Source: Ketogulonicigenium vulgare WSH-001 (lineage in GTDB: Bacteria > Pseudomonadota > Alphaproteobacteria > Rhodobacterales > Rhodobacteraceae). From it: DNA of 64,000 bases. The notes below the pieces were generated by a model that was not told the origin of the DNA, ran no database searches, and saw nothing but the letters and a program-made list of their open reading frames with translations. Within the stretch, counting starts at the first letter, position 1, and each line of letters begins with the position of its first letter. The position numbers were made by a program, and so were the translations under genes. The stretch lies in NCBI RefSeq assembly GCF_000223375.1, contig NC_017384.1:1368097-1432096 (forward strand). The letters run 5' to 3'. Shown in pieces: positions 8,600 through 17,863 of this stretch.

Positions 8600-8731
8600 T
8601 TTAACATAGCCGCAGCAGATAGATTACCTATTAATCAGCGACTTAGCCAAATGTGGCGAAAATTTGTTCCCCCCGCCCACCGGATTATTCTGCCCCGCAC
8701 AGTTAGCCGGGCACATGTTGGAGGAGAACAG

Positions 8732-10096
8732 ATGCTAAGCGATACCGCTTCCACGGCGGGGCATGGCCCTCGTCCGTTTTACCGCCACCTTTATTTCCAA
8801 GTCATCGTCGCCATCGTTCTGGGCGCGCTGATCGGGCATCTCTGGCCCACCTTCGGCGCCTCGCTCAAGCCCTTGGGCGACGGGTTCATTAAACTTGTAA
8901 AGATGATCATCGCGCCGGTGATCTTTATTACCATCGTTACCGGCCTTGCCGGTATGCGCGACCTGCGCGGCGTCGGTTCGGTTGCAGGCAAAGCCTTTGG
9001 CTATTTCCTTGTCTTCTCGACCCTTGCGCTGATCGTCGGGCTGATCGTTGCCAATGTGGTGCGCCCCGGCGCAGGCATGAACATCGATCCCGCGACGCTG
9101 GATGGCAGCAGCGTGGCGAATTACGCCAGTCAGGCGCATGACAGCACGTTGACCGGATTTTTGCTGGACATCATTCCCAATACGATGGTCGGTGCATTCA
9201 CACAGGGCAACATCATCCAGGTGCTGTTCGTCGCCATCTTGTTCGGCGTCGGCATCATTCTGGTGGGCGAGCGCGCGAAACCCGTCGTCACCTTGCTAGA
9301 GGCCGCAGGTCAGGTCGTCTTCCGTATTGTCGATATTCTGATGAAGGCCGCGCCCGTGGGTGCCTTTGGTGCCTTTGCCTTTACCATCGGCGCCTATGGC
9401 ATCGGCACGGTCGTCAATCTTGCCGCGCTGGTTGGCACGTTCTACCTGACCGCCGCCGTCTTTGTGATCGTCATTCTGGGCACGGTTTGCGCCGTGAACG
9501 GCTTTTCGATCTTCCGCCTGATCTCGTATCTGAAGGCCGAGATCCTGCTGGTGCTGGGCACGTCATCGTCCGAATCCGCCCTGCCCTCGCTGATGGAAAA
9601 GATGGAAAAGGCGGGCTGCGCGCGCCCTGTTGTCGGCCTTGTCGTGCCGACCGGCTATTCGTTCAACCTTGACGGCACCAACATCTACATGACGCTGGCG
9701 GCGCTGTTCATCGCGCAGGCGACGAATATCGACCTGTCGCTGGGCGATCAGATCATGCTGCTGCTGGTGGCGATGCTGTCGTCAAAGGGTGCGGCGGGCG
9801 TTACCGGCGCGGGCTTTATCACGCTGGCCGCAACGCTGTCGATCGTGCCCTCGGTTCCGATTGCGGGCATGGCGATCATCCTGGGCGTTGACCGTTTCAT
9901 GTCGGAATGCCGCTCGATCACCAACTTTATCGGCAATGCGGTCGCGACCGTTGTTGTTAGCCGTTGGGAGGGTCAGCTGGATACCCAGCGTCTGCATGCG
10001 GTTCTGGGCGGTCACGAATTTGGCGCGAAAGCCACCCCGGTGACCGAGATCAACGCCCCCGCCGGTCTGAACCTTGGCGAAAAGAACGCCGACTGA
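8732..10096 (+). CDS. dctA: C4-dicarboxylate/proton (sodium) symporter DctA
   Basis: The 454-residue protein belongs to the dicarboxylate/amino acid:cation symporter family. It shows the opening [17 protein letters not shown], the [17 protein letters not shown] helix, the serine-rich re-entrant loop [28 protein letters not shown], and [14 protein letters not shown] followed by the [16 protein letters not shown] substrate site. It imports succinate, fumarate and malate across the inner membrane. ATG 8732 is preceded by GGAGGAG at a six-base gap; longer in-frame starts upstream add an unsupported 50 residues. It is transcribed away from dctBD and is their expected target. A strong terminator follows. 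Confidence 0.96.
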   Translation: MLSDTASTAGHGPRPFYRHLYFQVIVAIVLGALIGHLWPTFGASLKPLGDGFIKLVKMIIAPVIFITIVTGLAGMRDLRGVGSVAGKAFGYFLVFSTLALIVGLIVANVVRPGAGMNIDPATLDGSSVANYASQAHDSTLTGFLLDIIPNTMVGAFTQGNIIQVLFVAILFGVGIILVGERAKPVVTLLEAAGQVVFRIVDILMKAAPVGAFGAFAFTIGAYGIGTVVNLAALVGTFYLTAAVFVIVILGTVCAVNGFSIFRLISYLKAEILLVLGTSSSESALPSLMEKMEKAGCARPVVGLVVPTGYSFNLDGTNIYMTLAALFIAQATNIDLSLGDQIMLLLVAMLSSKGAAGVTGAGFITLAATLSIVPSVPIAGMAIILGVDRFMSECRSITNFIGNAVATVVVSRWEGQLDTQRLHAVLGGHEFGAKATPVTEINAPAGLNLGEKNAD

Positions 10097-10115
10097 TCTG
10101 GCGTTTGGACAAGAA

Positions 10116-10149
10116 AAAACCCCGGGCAGAGTGTTCTGCCCGGGGTTTT
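10116..10149. terminator. bidirectional terminator between dctA and the MFS exporter
   Basis: A perfect 15-base stem, AAAACCCCGGGCAGA (10116-10130) with TCTGCCCGGGGTTTT (10135-10149) and a GTGT loop, has T-runs on both strands. It serves the two convergent genes dctA (ends 10096) and the exporter (ends 10157). Confidence 0.92.
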
Positions 10150-10156
10150 CTTTTGC

Positions 10157-11659
10157 TTAGTGGTGGCCGTGACCAGCGCTGCCGCCGGGGGTGCCTTTCA
10201 CAAAGAACGCCCCGATGATCGCCAGCACCGACAGCGCCGCCGCCAGTTGCAGTGCGCTATGGACACCGCCCATGATCGCATCATGCGCGCTTGCGCCGCC
10301 CGCCGCCAGTGCACTGCCGCGCAACGTCATGACCGAGATCAGAACCGCGATCCCTGCCGCGCCGGCAACCTGTTGCAGCGCACTGACCAGCGCCGCACCA
10401 TGGCTGTAAAGACGCTGCGGCAATGCGCCAAGGCCCGACGAGAACAGCGGCGTGAACAGCATTGCGAGGCCCACGCTGAGGACCAGATGCGCGCCCAGCA
10501 AGATCACGATCGAGCTGCCCGCCAGCGTCATCACGAACAGTGCTGCCGTCGTCAGGATCGAACCGGGCACCACCAGAATACGCGGGCCTTGCTTGTCATA
10601 GATCCGGCCAACGATGGGGGCCATGATCGCCATCAGCAGGCCGCCCGGCAGCAACATCAGACCCGATTGCAGCGTGGTCATGCCCATGACGCTTTGCATC
10701 AGGATCGGCAGCAGAATGACCGCACCGAACAGACCCAGCATGGTCAACGCCAGCACAACAACCGCGACCGCATAGGCCGGATGCGCCAAGGTGCGCAGAT
10801 CCAGCAGCGCGCGCTCTTCGCGTTGCAGTTGGAACTGGCGGGCGACGAACAGCACCAGCGCGATGGCACCGATGCTGGGCGACAGCCACAGCGGCAGCGC
10901 GGGCTCGACGCCGTGGGCGGCACCCTCGCCAATCGACGACAGACCGTAAACCAGACCGCCAAAACCGATCGCGGACAGGATGACCGACAGGATATCCAGC
11001 GGCGCCTTGCGGGTCTCGCCGATGTTGCGCATCAGCGCATAGCCCAGCGCCAGCGCGCCAAGGCCAATCGGCAGCACCAGCCAGAACATCCAGCGCCAGT
11101 TCAGCAATTCAAGGATAATGCCCGAAATCGTCGGGCCAAGCGCCGGCGCGACCGAGATCACGATCGAGATATTGCCCATGACGCGGCCACGGTTTTCTGG
11201 CGGCACAACGGTCATCACCGTCGTCATCATCAGCGGCATCATGATCGCCGTGCCGACCGCCTGCACTACACGACCGACCAATAGGATCGGAAAGTTCGGC
11301 GCGGTCGCACAAACCAGCGTGCCGATGCAGAAACAGGTCATCGCGGCGATGAACACGGCGCGGGTCGTCAGGCGCTGCATGATAAAGCCGGTCGTCGGGA
11401 TGACGATGGCCATGGTCAGCAGGAAGGCCGAGGTCAACCACTGCGCAGCGCTGGCGGAAATATTCAGATCAGCCATCAGGCTGGGCAGCGCGACGCTCAT
11501 GATCGTTTCATTGAGGAAGACGACGAATGTCGCAACCAGCAGCAGAATGATCACGATATTATTGCGTGCCTTATCTTCGGGCGACAAAGGCGCGGCCGCG
11601 AAGGCATTGGGGACGTGTGCCGGATCTTGCGATCCAGCCAGAGAATCTGGGGCTGACAT
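10157..11659 (-). CDS. MFS drug exporter, DHA2 (EmrB/QacA-like) family
   Basis: The 500-residue protein has the DHA2 signature in helix 1 (FLNETIMSVALPSLMADL), motif A-like loop TGFIMQRLTTRAVF, and the GPTISGIILELLNWRWMFWL antiporter motif (motif C and the RW pair). About 14 hydrophobic segments are visible. Members expel drugs and other hydrophobic compounds using the proton gradient. The C-terminus is His-rich (GHGHH). I start at ATG 11659: a TTGACT-N17-TCTATA promoter lies at 11735-11700 on this strand, inside the longer in-frame extension that would reach 11827. There is no clear ribosome site, so the start is moderately certain. No membrane-fusion partner (EmrA) is nearby. Confidence 0.88.
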   Translation of the reverse strand: MSAPDSLAGSQDPAHVPNAFAAAPLSPEDKARNNIVIILLLVATFVVFLNETIMSVALPSLMADLNISASAAQWLTSAFLLTMAIVIPTTGFIMQRLTTRAVFIAAMTCFCIGTLVCATAPNFPILLVGRVVQAVGTAIMMPLMMTTVMTVVPPENRGRVMGNISIVISVAPALGPTISGIILELLNWRWMFWLVLPIGLGALALGYALMRNIGETRKAPLDILSVILSAIGFGGLVYGLSSIGEGAAHGVEPALPLWLSPSIGAIALVLFVARQFQLQREERALLDLRTLAHPAYAVAVVVLALTMLGLFGAVILLPILMQSVMGMTTLQSGLMLLPGGLLMAIMAPIVGRIYDKQGPRILVVPGSILTTAALFVMTLAGSSIVILLGAHLVLSVGLAMLFTPLFSSGLGALPQRLYSHGAALVSALQQVAGAAGIAVLISVMTLRGSALAAGGASAHDAIMGGVHSALQLAAALSVLAIIGAFFVKGTPGGSAGHGHH

Positions 11660-11695
11660 GGGAGCACTCGAATTTTGGAGGTCTGACCGCAATGC

Positions 11696-11737
11696 GGAAC
11701 GGGGGTATAGACCAGCAGGCCACGAATAAGTCAATAT
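11696..11737 (-). promoter_or_regulatory. sigma-70-like promoter of the MFS exporter
   Basis: On the minus strand, TTGACT and TCTATA are separated by 17 bases and lie 40-75 bases before ATG 11659. The flanking 11660-11894 region otherwise holds no gene. Confidence 0.5.
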
Positions 11738-11894
11738 GGTTTCAAGACGTTGCGTCATTAGCGCGCATTGCGAAACAGACGCGATGAAAGTGATCACATC
11801 GTGTTTCGCACCGTCTGATTTATGCATTTTTACATATAGTTATGCACCGATCAATCTGCAGGAGCGGCATATATCGCACAGCAAGGTCACGCGT

Positions 11895-12551
11895 TTATGT
11901 CAGGCGTGCGGCCTCGAATGCAGCGATCAGCGCGTCGATATTTGTATAGAGGTGCAAGCCGCGCTGGTGCAGCAGAAAACCGCGTTGGAAATAGCGGCGC
12001 GCGAATTTCGCATCGGGCGAGGCGGCGATCACGCGTCGGCTGGCAAACAGATTTTCAAGCCCGTTTTGCACCTTTGGGCCAAGCACGCGGTTGCGCGTCA
12101 TATAGGTCTCGTCAATCAGATGCGTGTGAAAGGGCACCGCGAATGACGCGCCAAATGCCAGGGCAAGGCGCTGTGTCGTTGTGAAACTGCCCACCGGGCG
12201 ATCCAGCGCGCGACCGAGGGTGGCAAATTCCTCGATCTTGCCAACTAGGTGATCCGTCGCAAGCCCATGTAAACGTGCAATAAACCCCAGATTTTGGCGG
12301 GCCGTCAGGCGCGGTGTAAAGATCGTTGCCATCGCAAGCGGCCATGAAACAGCCTCGTCCCGCTGCACTCGACCGCTGTTGGGCTGATCCGCACCCGAAA
12401 TCAACCGCAGCAGCGCCGACTTTCCGCTGCCAGCCGTCGCCATGATCACATAATGCTGGCCCGTTTCGAAAACAGCATCTGTGTTTTGCAAGATAAACGC
12501 CGTGTCCTGCGGCGGCCCGTACCACCGGCTGACCTTTTGAAACGCGATCAT
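11895..12551 (-). CDS. kpsT: capsule export ABC transporter ATP-binding protein (KpsT-like)
   Basis: A short 218-residue ATPase of the ABC-2 polysaccharide exporter type. Walker A is ATAGSGKS (38-45) and Walker B plus catalytic Glu is THLIDE (143-148). Between them the LSGGQ signature is replaced by GSFTTTQRLALAFG (121-134); KpsT/CtrD/BexA homologues also deviate here, but this version keeps little of the motif. It should power export of the polysaccharide through the KpsM permease, whose gene it overlaps by four bases (ATGA). It is the last gene of the eight-gene surface-polysaccharide operon; no obvious terminator follows before the exporter promoter. Confidence 0.82.
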   Translation of the reverse strand: MIAFQKVSRWYGPPQDTAFILQNTDAVFETGQHYVIMATAGSGKSALLRLISGADQPNSGRVQRDEAVSWPLAMATIFTPRLTARQNLGFIARLHGLATDHLVGKIEEFATLGRALDRPVGSFTTTQRLALAFGASFAVPFHTHLIDETYMTRNRVLGPKVQNGLENLFASRRVIAASPDAKFARRYFQRGFLLHQRGLHLYTNIDALIAAFEAARLT

Positions 12552-13324
12552 CGCCCACGCTTGCCCCGGCTGATACGTTCGACCAAAAGTCCCGTCGCCC
12601 CAAGGCCAAGCGTCAAAAGTCCCAGATATTGCAGGCTGATCATCGTGCTGTGATAGTTACCATAAAGGCCACTGCGCATCATCTCGACCAGATGCAGCAG
12701 CGGGTTGAACCAGAGGATATTGCGCAAAACCTCGGGCAGCAGCGATGGGATGTAGAATACGCCCGAGATAAAAAAGACCGGGCGCGCCAGCATCCGCTCG
12801 ACAAAGCGCCAACCGCGCCATGCGCTGAAAATCAGCGCATGCCACAGCCCCGCAAACAGACAAAAGGCCGCAAGTATCCCATAGGCGGCCACCATCTGCG
12901 CCAGATCGGCGGGCGGCGCGGCGCCGCTCAGCCAGATTGCGCCGCTGAAAAAGGCGATGGCGATCACACCATGCACCGTGCTGACAAGCAGCCAGCGCGC
13001 CATCACACTATCCATCGGTTTGACCACGGCAAACGGCGCCAGATGGGCATTCGCGGTCAGCGCGCCGGTCAAACTGGCGGACATGCGGCTATAGAATTCG
13101 ACCATCAACACACCCGTGCCAAAAAACAGCGCAAGCGACGGCCCAAACGGCGCATGCCGCCCCAGCAGGTTAAAGATCAACACAAGCGCGGTCAGCACAA
13201 CGGCGGGCTGCAATACAACCCACAAATAGCCCCACCATGTGCCGCCAAATCCGATCCGCGCCTCGCGCACCAGCAGCGCGTTCAGCACATGGGCCTGCAC
13301 CTGTATTGCAGCGGCGCGCGTCAT
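12548..13324 (-). CDS. kpsM: capsule export ABC-2 permease (KpsM-like)
   Basis: The 258-residue permease has six predicted helices and the ABC-2 polysaccharide permease pattern: an N-terminal amphipathic region with the TWWGYLWVVLQP motif leading helix 1, VKPMDSVMARW, and GVFYIPSLLPEVLRNILWFNPLLHLVEMMR before the last helix. With KpsT it forms the inner-membrane exporter for lipid-linked capsule chains. The start at 13324 overlaps the kpsE stop by four bases; a 16-residue upstream extension in frame is less likely. Confidence 0.88.
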   Translation of the reverse strand: MTRAAAIQVQAHVLNALLVREARIGFGGTWWGYLWVVLQPAVVLTALVLIFNLLGRHAPFGPSLALFFGTGVLMVEFYSRMSASLTGALTANAHLAPFAVVKPMDSVMARWLLVSTVHGVIAIAFFSGAIWLSGAAPPADLAQMVAAYGILAAFCLFAGLWHALIFSAWRGWRFVERMLARPVFFISGVFYIPSLLPEVLRNILWFNPLLHLVEMMRSGLYGNYHSTMISLQYLGLLTLGLGATGLLVERISRGKRGR

Positions 13325-14409
13325 CGGCGGTGATCCCAAATCAACTGCGTCAAAAGCAACCCGACCAGCCAAGCGAATGAAAGACCAAGGAAAATCAGCG
13401 CAGGCGTCAGGATGCGATACGGGTATTTCGCGATTTCTTCGGGATAGGGATCGGCGAAAACCGCCAGATAGCGTTGTTGCCGATCCGCATTGGCGCGCGC
13501 AGACTCGTAGGATGTCAGCGCGGAGGCGTAATATTGTTGGGCGAACTCTTGGCTCATTTGCAGGTCTTCGTAGTCCGACAACACTGCCGCGGCCAAAGCC
13601 CCTGCCCCATCTGCCCCCGCAATTTCGGCGCGTAAGCGGTCGCGCTCATCCGTCAAGCCCGCCAATTGGTTGCGCCGCACGCCCAGTGCGGGGGATTGCG
13701 GTGCGCTACGCTCTAGGCTTGCGACATCAGCCCTCAGGCTCGATATCTGGCCAGAAATCGTCGAAATGCGCTGTTCTTGCAGGGTCAGATTGATTGTCGG
13801 ATCGCCAATATTGCGCGCGGTGCGAAAGGTGGTCAGCGCCGCGCGGGCGGCGCGCAACTGATCCTCAGCCCGCTGCAATTCCTGCGTCGCTTGTTGCAGG
13901 GCCGCGCTGCGCGCCTCTTCGGACAGGCGATTGATCACCTCGACCGAGGCATCAAGCACCAGATTGGCGATATCGACGGCGTCTTGGGCTGAATAGGCCT
14001 CGACCTCGAATTCAAAGATTGATGTGGTCGCGTCGAACCGGCTGGTCGCATGTCTGCGCCAATAGCGCAGGCGATCCTCGAATGCGGCAGCGGGATCAAG
14101 GCGTTGCAGCGCGTCGATCGCCGGATCTGCAAACAGGCGATCGAAGCCAAGAGCCGCATCAATGCGGCGCAGCATATCGGGCGCGTGTAAAAACCGTCCC
14201 AGAACGTAAGAATCCGAACGGGTCGAGCCCGCGCTGGTCATGCCGGTCAGGGACGAGAGCATATCCGCGCCGCCACCGCCGCCTTCGATACTGCGCACAA
14301 CAAAACTTGCATTCGCCGCATAGCGATCCGAGGCGATGGCCCCGAAATAAAGCGCCGATAGCAGCGCAGGCAGCGCAACCAGCCCCAGAAACGACCACAA
14401 CCGCATCAT
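13321..14409 (-). CDS. kpsE: capsule export inner-membrane/periplasmic protein (KpsE-like PCP)
   Basis: The 362-residue protein has one helix at each end (about 4-25 and 335-356) and a periplasmic middle with long coiled-coil propensity (about 155-265, rich in Q, E, R, A, L). RYAANASFVVRS after TM1 and AKYPYRILTPALIFLG before TM2 (the proline-rich PCP signature region) are typical of KpsE/CtrC/BexC. Such proteins bridge the KpsMT exporter and an outer-membrane polysaccharide channel; no KpsD/Wza-type channel gene is in the window. The start overlaps the preceding TagF-like gene's stop. Confidence 0.88.
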   Translation of the reverse strand: MMRLWSFLGLVALPALLSALYFGAIASDRYAANASFVVRSIEGGGGGADMLSSLTGMTSAGSTRSDSYVLGRFLHAPDMLRRIDAALGFDRLFADPAIDALQRLDPAAAFEDRLRYWRRHATSRFDATTSIFEFEVEAYSAQDAVDIANLVLDASVEVINRLSEEARSAALQQATQELQRAEDQLRAARAALTTFRTARNIGDPTINLTLQEQRISTISGQISSLRADVASLERSAPQSPALGVRRNQLAGLTDERDRLRAEIAGADGAGALAAAVLSDYEDLQMSQEFAQQYYASALTSYESARANADRQQRYLAVFADPYPEEIAKYPYRILTPALIFLGLSFAWLVGLLLTQLIWDHRR

Positions 14410-15482
14410 GGCGCGCCAACCAAAGCCCGCACCGCCGCGATAAAGGGCGCATCTGGCGGCCCGTCCAATCCCGCCCCATACAATTGTTCGCGCAGGGCAA
14501 TGCGCGCAGTCTGCAAGGGATCATCGGTCGAAATCTGCGCCATAATCGCAGCGATATCTGCTGCCCCCTTGAGGTGATAGGCCGCGCGCGCCGAGGGAAA
14601 GTCAGCGATATCAACGCCCTGTGGCACTGTCACAATCTGCGGTCGACCGGTGTAAAGATAATCGGCCATGGTCGAGGACAGATCTGTCAGCAGGACATCG
14701 GCGCGGTTGTAAATATCGGCAGCCGGGGTGTGCGGTGCGATCATATCGCCGCCGGCAGCCGCGATCGCTTTCACAATGGGGTGCATGGTGGTGCTCTGCG
14801 TGCTGAGGGGGTGCGCTTTGAACAGAATATGCGGGCGCGGCGTGATCTGGCCCAGCGCGGCAATGATATGGGGCGCAAGCTCCAACGACGAAAACCGCGT
14901 CGTTTGTGAATAGCCGAGCCAGGTCGGCATGTAGCCAATCGTCAGGGCTTCGCGCGCGCGCCTACGCGGACCACGCAGCAGGTTTTCCGCCTGCGGCCGG
15001 CCGATAATGCGAAATCGATCCAGCGGGATCATCACGCCATGGGCCGCATAGCGCGCAATCGCAATCTGACCCGCCACCCAGACCTGATCAAAGCTTTTGG
15101 TTAACAGGGAATAGGAGGGCGGCTTGTCTGAATCGCCGTGCAGCATCTGCACATGTGTCGCATCGGGAAAAGCGGTGATCATATCGCGGTTGCGGTGACC
15201 ATTATTGGCATACAGCACTGCACGCAGGTGCGAGGGCACCAGGCGTCGCAAATCTGCCTCCTTCGGCGCAAAAATCGCCGTAATGCCGCGCGCATTCAGG
15301 CTGGCATAGTGATTTTCCTCGCGGCAAATGACAAACCAAGGCACCTGCGCGCGATGGAGGTAGGGCGCCCACATATCGACATGGCCGGTGTCATGGTAAT
15401 CCGGGCCAGAGAAATGAAATGCGAGCGGATAGGGCCGCAGATCCGGCGGCGCGACGGTCTTTTGAAAATGTTTAAGCAGCAT
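14406..15482 (-). CDS. CDP-glycerol/CDP-ribitol phosphotransferase-like polymerase (TagF family), copy 1
   Basis: The 358-residue protein has the GT-B plan of TagF/TarL-type enzymes: HGDSDK (115-120, equivalent of the HG-x-x-x-K motif), MPTWLG (185-190), FKAHP (221-225) and TDLSSTMADYLYTGRP (266-281), the family's conserved nucleotide-alditol phosphate binding block. These enzymes transfer glycerol- or ribitol-phosphate from a CDP donor to a growing chain at the cytoplasmic membrane. No membrane segment is present. A second, diverged copy lies two genes upstream (16706-17842), suggesting primer and polymerase roles. It overlaps the unknown membrane protein gene by 11 bases and kpsE by four. 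Confidence 0.8.
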   Translation of the reverse strand: MLLKHFQKTVAPPDLRPYPLAFHFSGPDYHDTGHVDMWAPYLHRAQVPWFVICREENHYASLNARGITAIFAPKEADLRRLVPSHLRAVLYANNGHRNRDMITAFPDATHVQMLHGDSDKPPSYSLLTKSFDQVWVAGQIAIARYAAHGVMIPLDRFRIIGRPQAENLLRGPRRRAREALTIGYMPTWLGYSQTTRFSSLELAPHIIAALGQITPRPHILFKAHPLSTQSTTMHPIVKAIAAAGGDMIAPHTPAADIYNRADVLLTDLSSTMADYLYTGRPQIVTVPQGVDIADFPSARAAYHLKGAADIAAIMAQISTDDPLQTARIALREQLYGAGLDGPPDAPFIAAVRALVGAP

Positions 15483-16716
15483 CAGAAACAGCCTGTGATA
15501 ACGCGAGTGGGCTTTGGCTGATCTCGGCCATGCGGGTTGCGGTCATGCCAAGCGGATGAATCGCGCGAAAATCCCCGTTGATGATGCCAAAAGCCGTCTC
15601 AATTCGCAGATCCGGCAAAATGCGTAACGCTAGAGCATGCAGCAATTCCCTTTGGCCCGGCGCAAAGCCAGTGCCGATATAAAGGGCAACCCTATCGGGC
15701 CGGTGCGCGCCCAAGGTATGAAGCAGCGCTTCGGCCGCAGTGAAAAGCGCCATGAACGGGCCAGCGTCGGCGGTGATCACCACCGCAATGGCACGCGTGG
15801 CTTTTGGCGCGGGTAAGCGGGCAGTCACGCCTGTCTCGCCCATCAGCGTGAACGGACCGCCTGGCAGCAGCGTCACGCTGAGGTTTTCCAACGTGGCCGC
15901 GGTGCAGATCATCGGCGGCGGCGGAAAGAAACTATAGATCCCGCTATAGCTGCGCATCAGCTTTGGCAGCGCCGGGCGCAAAGTATCGGCAAAGGCGAGC
16001 ATACGCAGATGGGTGACGCCGTTCTGGCGCAATGCATGCGTGTTCAAACTATCCTCGGATGGATAGAATATCCGTGCCAGCCCGGCGGCAAAAAACGGAT
16101 CAAGCTGCACAAGGCGGCGCATGTAATAGCGCGCGCCGCCCCCTTTATAGGCTCGATAGCAAGCAAGGTTTCGAAAAATGATAATGGGATCAATACCCTG
16201 CGCCAAAAGGGCTTGGCGTGTCTGCATGACAGACGGCTTTAGCTTGCTGCCAGCAAAATAGATTGCTGTGCCCTGCGCCGCCTGAACAAGCGATGCGTAG
16301 TCAGGGGGCGGCGGGGCCGTCCGTACGGATTTTGGGCGGATTGCAATCGCCAAGGTCAATAGCAGCAGCGCGCCGAACCATGCTGAGGCGCCCCAAATCG
16401 GACCAATGGCAAACAAGAATGGCAATGCTGCAAGGGCGGCAATTCGCAAATAATAGATCCTGTTGCGCGCGATGGCACCCGGCTTTGATTGCCAAAGTCG
16501 TGGCGACAGCGCCGCCAGGTAAAACGCACAAAGCGTCAGCGCGCTCGCCCCAAACAGCAGCGCGCCGCCCAGGGCATAAAGAGGCAAGGTTGCGATTACT
16601 GCGGTAAGGGCCGCGAGTGCATAGCGTCTTGGGTGCGGCGGGCCGAATGGGAACCAGCGCAGGCTGATTGCGGCGATACAGCCCGCATAGATCATCGCCA
16701 AAAGCTCAGTCATCAC
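15472..16716 (-). CDS. unknown membrane protein of the polysaccharide operon
   Basis: I do not recognise this 414-residue protein. About the first 130 residues contain four to five hydrophobic helices (for example YALAALTAVIATLPLYALGG, and WFGALLLLTLAIAI near 115-128), and the remaining ~280 form a soluble domain starting DYASLVQAAQGTAIYFAGSK. That domain has alternating hydrophobic segments like a Rossmann-type fold and an aromatic-proline stretch SFFPPPPMICT. It sits between two TagF-like genes and overlaps both (11 bases on each side), so it is probably part of the same polymerisation machinery: a membrane anchor, a lipid-acceptor enzyme or a divergent TagF-like N-terminal domain. None of these can be decided by eye. 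Confidence 0.7.
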   Translation of the reverse strand: MMTELLAMIYAGCIAAISLRWFPFGPPHPRRYALAALTAVIATLPLYALGGALLFGASALTLCAFYLAALSPRLWQSKPGAIARNRIYYLRIAALAALPFLFAIGPIWGASAWFGALLLLTLAIAIRPKSVRTAPPPPDYASLVQAAQGTAIYFAGSKLKPSVMQTRQALLAQGIDPIIIFRNLACYRAYKGGGARYYMRRLVQLDPFFAAGLARIFYPSEDSLNTHALRQNGVTHLRMLAFADTLRPALPKLMRSYSGIYSFFPPPPMICTAATLENLSVTLLPGGPFTLMGETGVTARLPAPKATRAIAVVITADAGPFMALFTAAEALLHTLGAHRPDRVALYIGTGFAPGQRELLHALALRILPDLRIETAFGIINGDFRAIHPLGMTATRMAEISQSPLALSQAVSDAA

Positions 16717-17842
16717 GCCCCCCTTCCCAAAAGCGGCTGTGCATAATCATTTCCTCGACAAAGGCGCGGCGGATAGCGGGCGGCTGTGCGGCCATGGCGG
16801 GGTCGGCATGGCCGAAAACAAGGGCGCGATGGGCGGCGTCGGCCTCTTGCAGGGCGGCGTGATCGGGCGCTGGTGCGCCCGTGACCGCGATGGATTTGAC
16901 ACGATAGACCTGCGCCAAAGCGGCAGGCGGGCTGAATTGGCGCAGCAAAATGCGGTGCGGAATCCGGGCCTTTAGCAAGGCGGCCTCCATGCCGCTGACA
17001 TCGCACAGGGCAAGCGAAATAGGAGCTGTGCCTTGGGCGTTAAAGTGGCGCAGGCCGGTCATCGCCAGCCGCAGCAGCGGATTGGCATCGCGCAGATCAA
17101 TAAACGTAGGAAAATCCCGCGCCAGCGCCATCACATCACGCCGCAGCGCGATCAGATGCGCGCGTGACAGCGTGCCCGTATAGGGATGTGGGCGGATGAT
17201 CACCCCGCGATGGGCGCCGCCGGACATAATCTGCTGCACAACCGCACGGCCAAACCCGCCGATCAGCGAGGAATGGTCATTGCGGCGACTGCCATAGCCT
17301 TCCCAGGTCGGCGTATACAGCAGATAGTCACCCGCCTGCCCCGGCCGATAGCCATACAAATCCTGCACAAACAGATCGCCAACCTCGATCAGGCGGCCAC
17401 CGCGCAGATCGGCATCGGTAAAGATACCCGCGTCACGATAGCGCGCGCGGGCAAGTGGTCCAGCGATACAAACGAAATCATAGATCCGCGCTGCCGGCCG
17501 CACCGACGCCGCCTTGTTCGATTCCCCGTGCAGGATCAGCACATGGCGATACTGACGATTGTTCACGGCGTTCAAATTGCCCTGACTGTTGAAGGGATAA
17601 TAGGCAACGCCGCCGCGCCGCAGCGGTAACGTCAGCGCCTGGCCGCGCGCGATGACCTGCAAGCCGCAATCCTGCGCGACGCGCGCGCGCAGGGGCGACA
17701 GATACTGTCCCCATTGCCGCCGCAAAAACAGGGGGGATTGCGCAGCGCAGAATGTGCCTGCCCGATAGAATGGCAACACCTGCGCCACTGCGGTCGCAAT
17801 CGGGCTGTCGACCAACACGGCTGATGTATAGCTGCGATCCAT
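16706..17842 (-). CDS. TagF-family phosphotransferase-like protein, copy 2
   Basis: The 378-residue protein repeats the TagF-like landmarks of copy 1 in diverged form: ILHGESNK (103-110), YTPTWEGYG (176-184), VIIRPHPYTG, and LALCDVSGMEAALL in place of the TDxSS block. It is therefore a GT-B alditol-phosphate transferase candidate with a relaxed last motif. A basic segment (LFLRRQWGQYL) could touch the membrane. ATG 17842 has GGTGGGA about eight bases before it. It begins 21 bases after the frameshifted SDR gene ends and overlaps the membrane protein gene by 11 bases. It could add the first alditol-phosphate unit, with copy 1 extending the chain, or the reverse. Confidence 0.72.
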   Translation of the reverse strand: MDRSYTSAVLVDSPIATAVAQVLPFYRAGTFCAAQSPLFLRRQWGQYLSPLRARVAQDCGLQVIARGQALTLPLRRGGVAYYPFNSQGNLNAVNNRQYRHVLILHGESNKAASVRPAARIYDFVCIAGPLARARYRDAGIFTDADLRGGRLIEVGDLFVQDLYGYRPGQAGDYLLYTPTWEGYGSRRNDHSSLIGGFGRAVVQQIMSGGAHRGVIIRPHPYTGTLSRAHLIALRRDVMALARDFPTFIDLRDANPLLRLAMTGLRHFNAQGTAPISLALCDVSGMEAALLKARIPHRILLRQFSPPAALAQVYRVKSIAVTGAPAPDHAALQEADAAHRALVFGHADPAMAAQPPAIRRAFVEEMIMHSRFWEGGRDD

Positions 17843-17863
17843 CCCTAGCGTCCCACCGAAACC

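Noticed and set aside
8641-8675. TGGCGAAAATTTGTT as a sigma-54 promoter for dctA
   Set aside because: GG is present but the required GC ten bases later is TT.
10160-11284. 374-codon plus-strand frame rich in Gln, Arg and His
   Set aside because: Antisense of the MFS exporter; composition is that of a reversed membrane protein.
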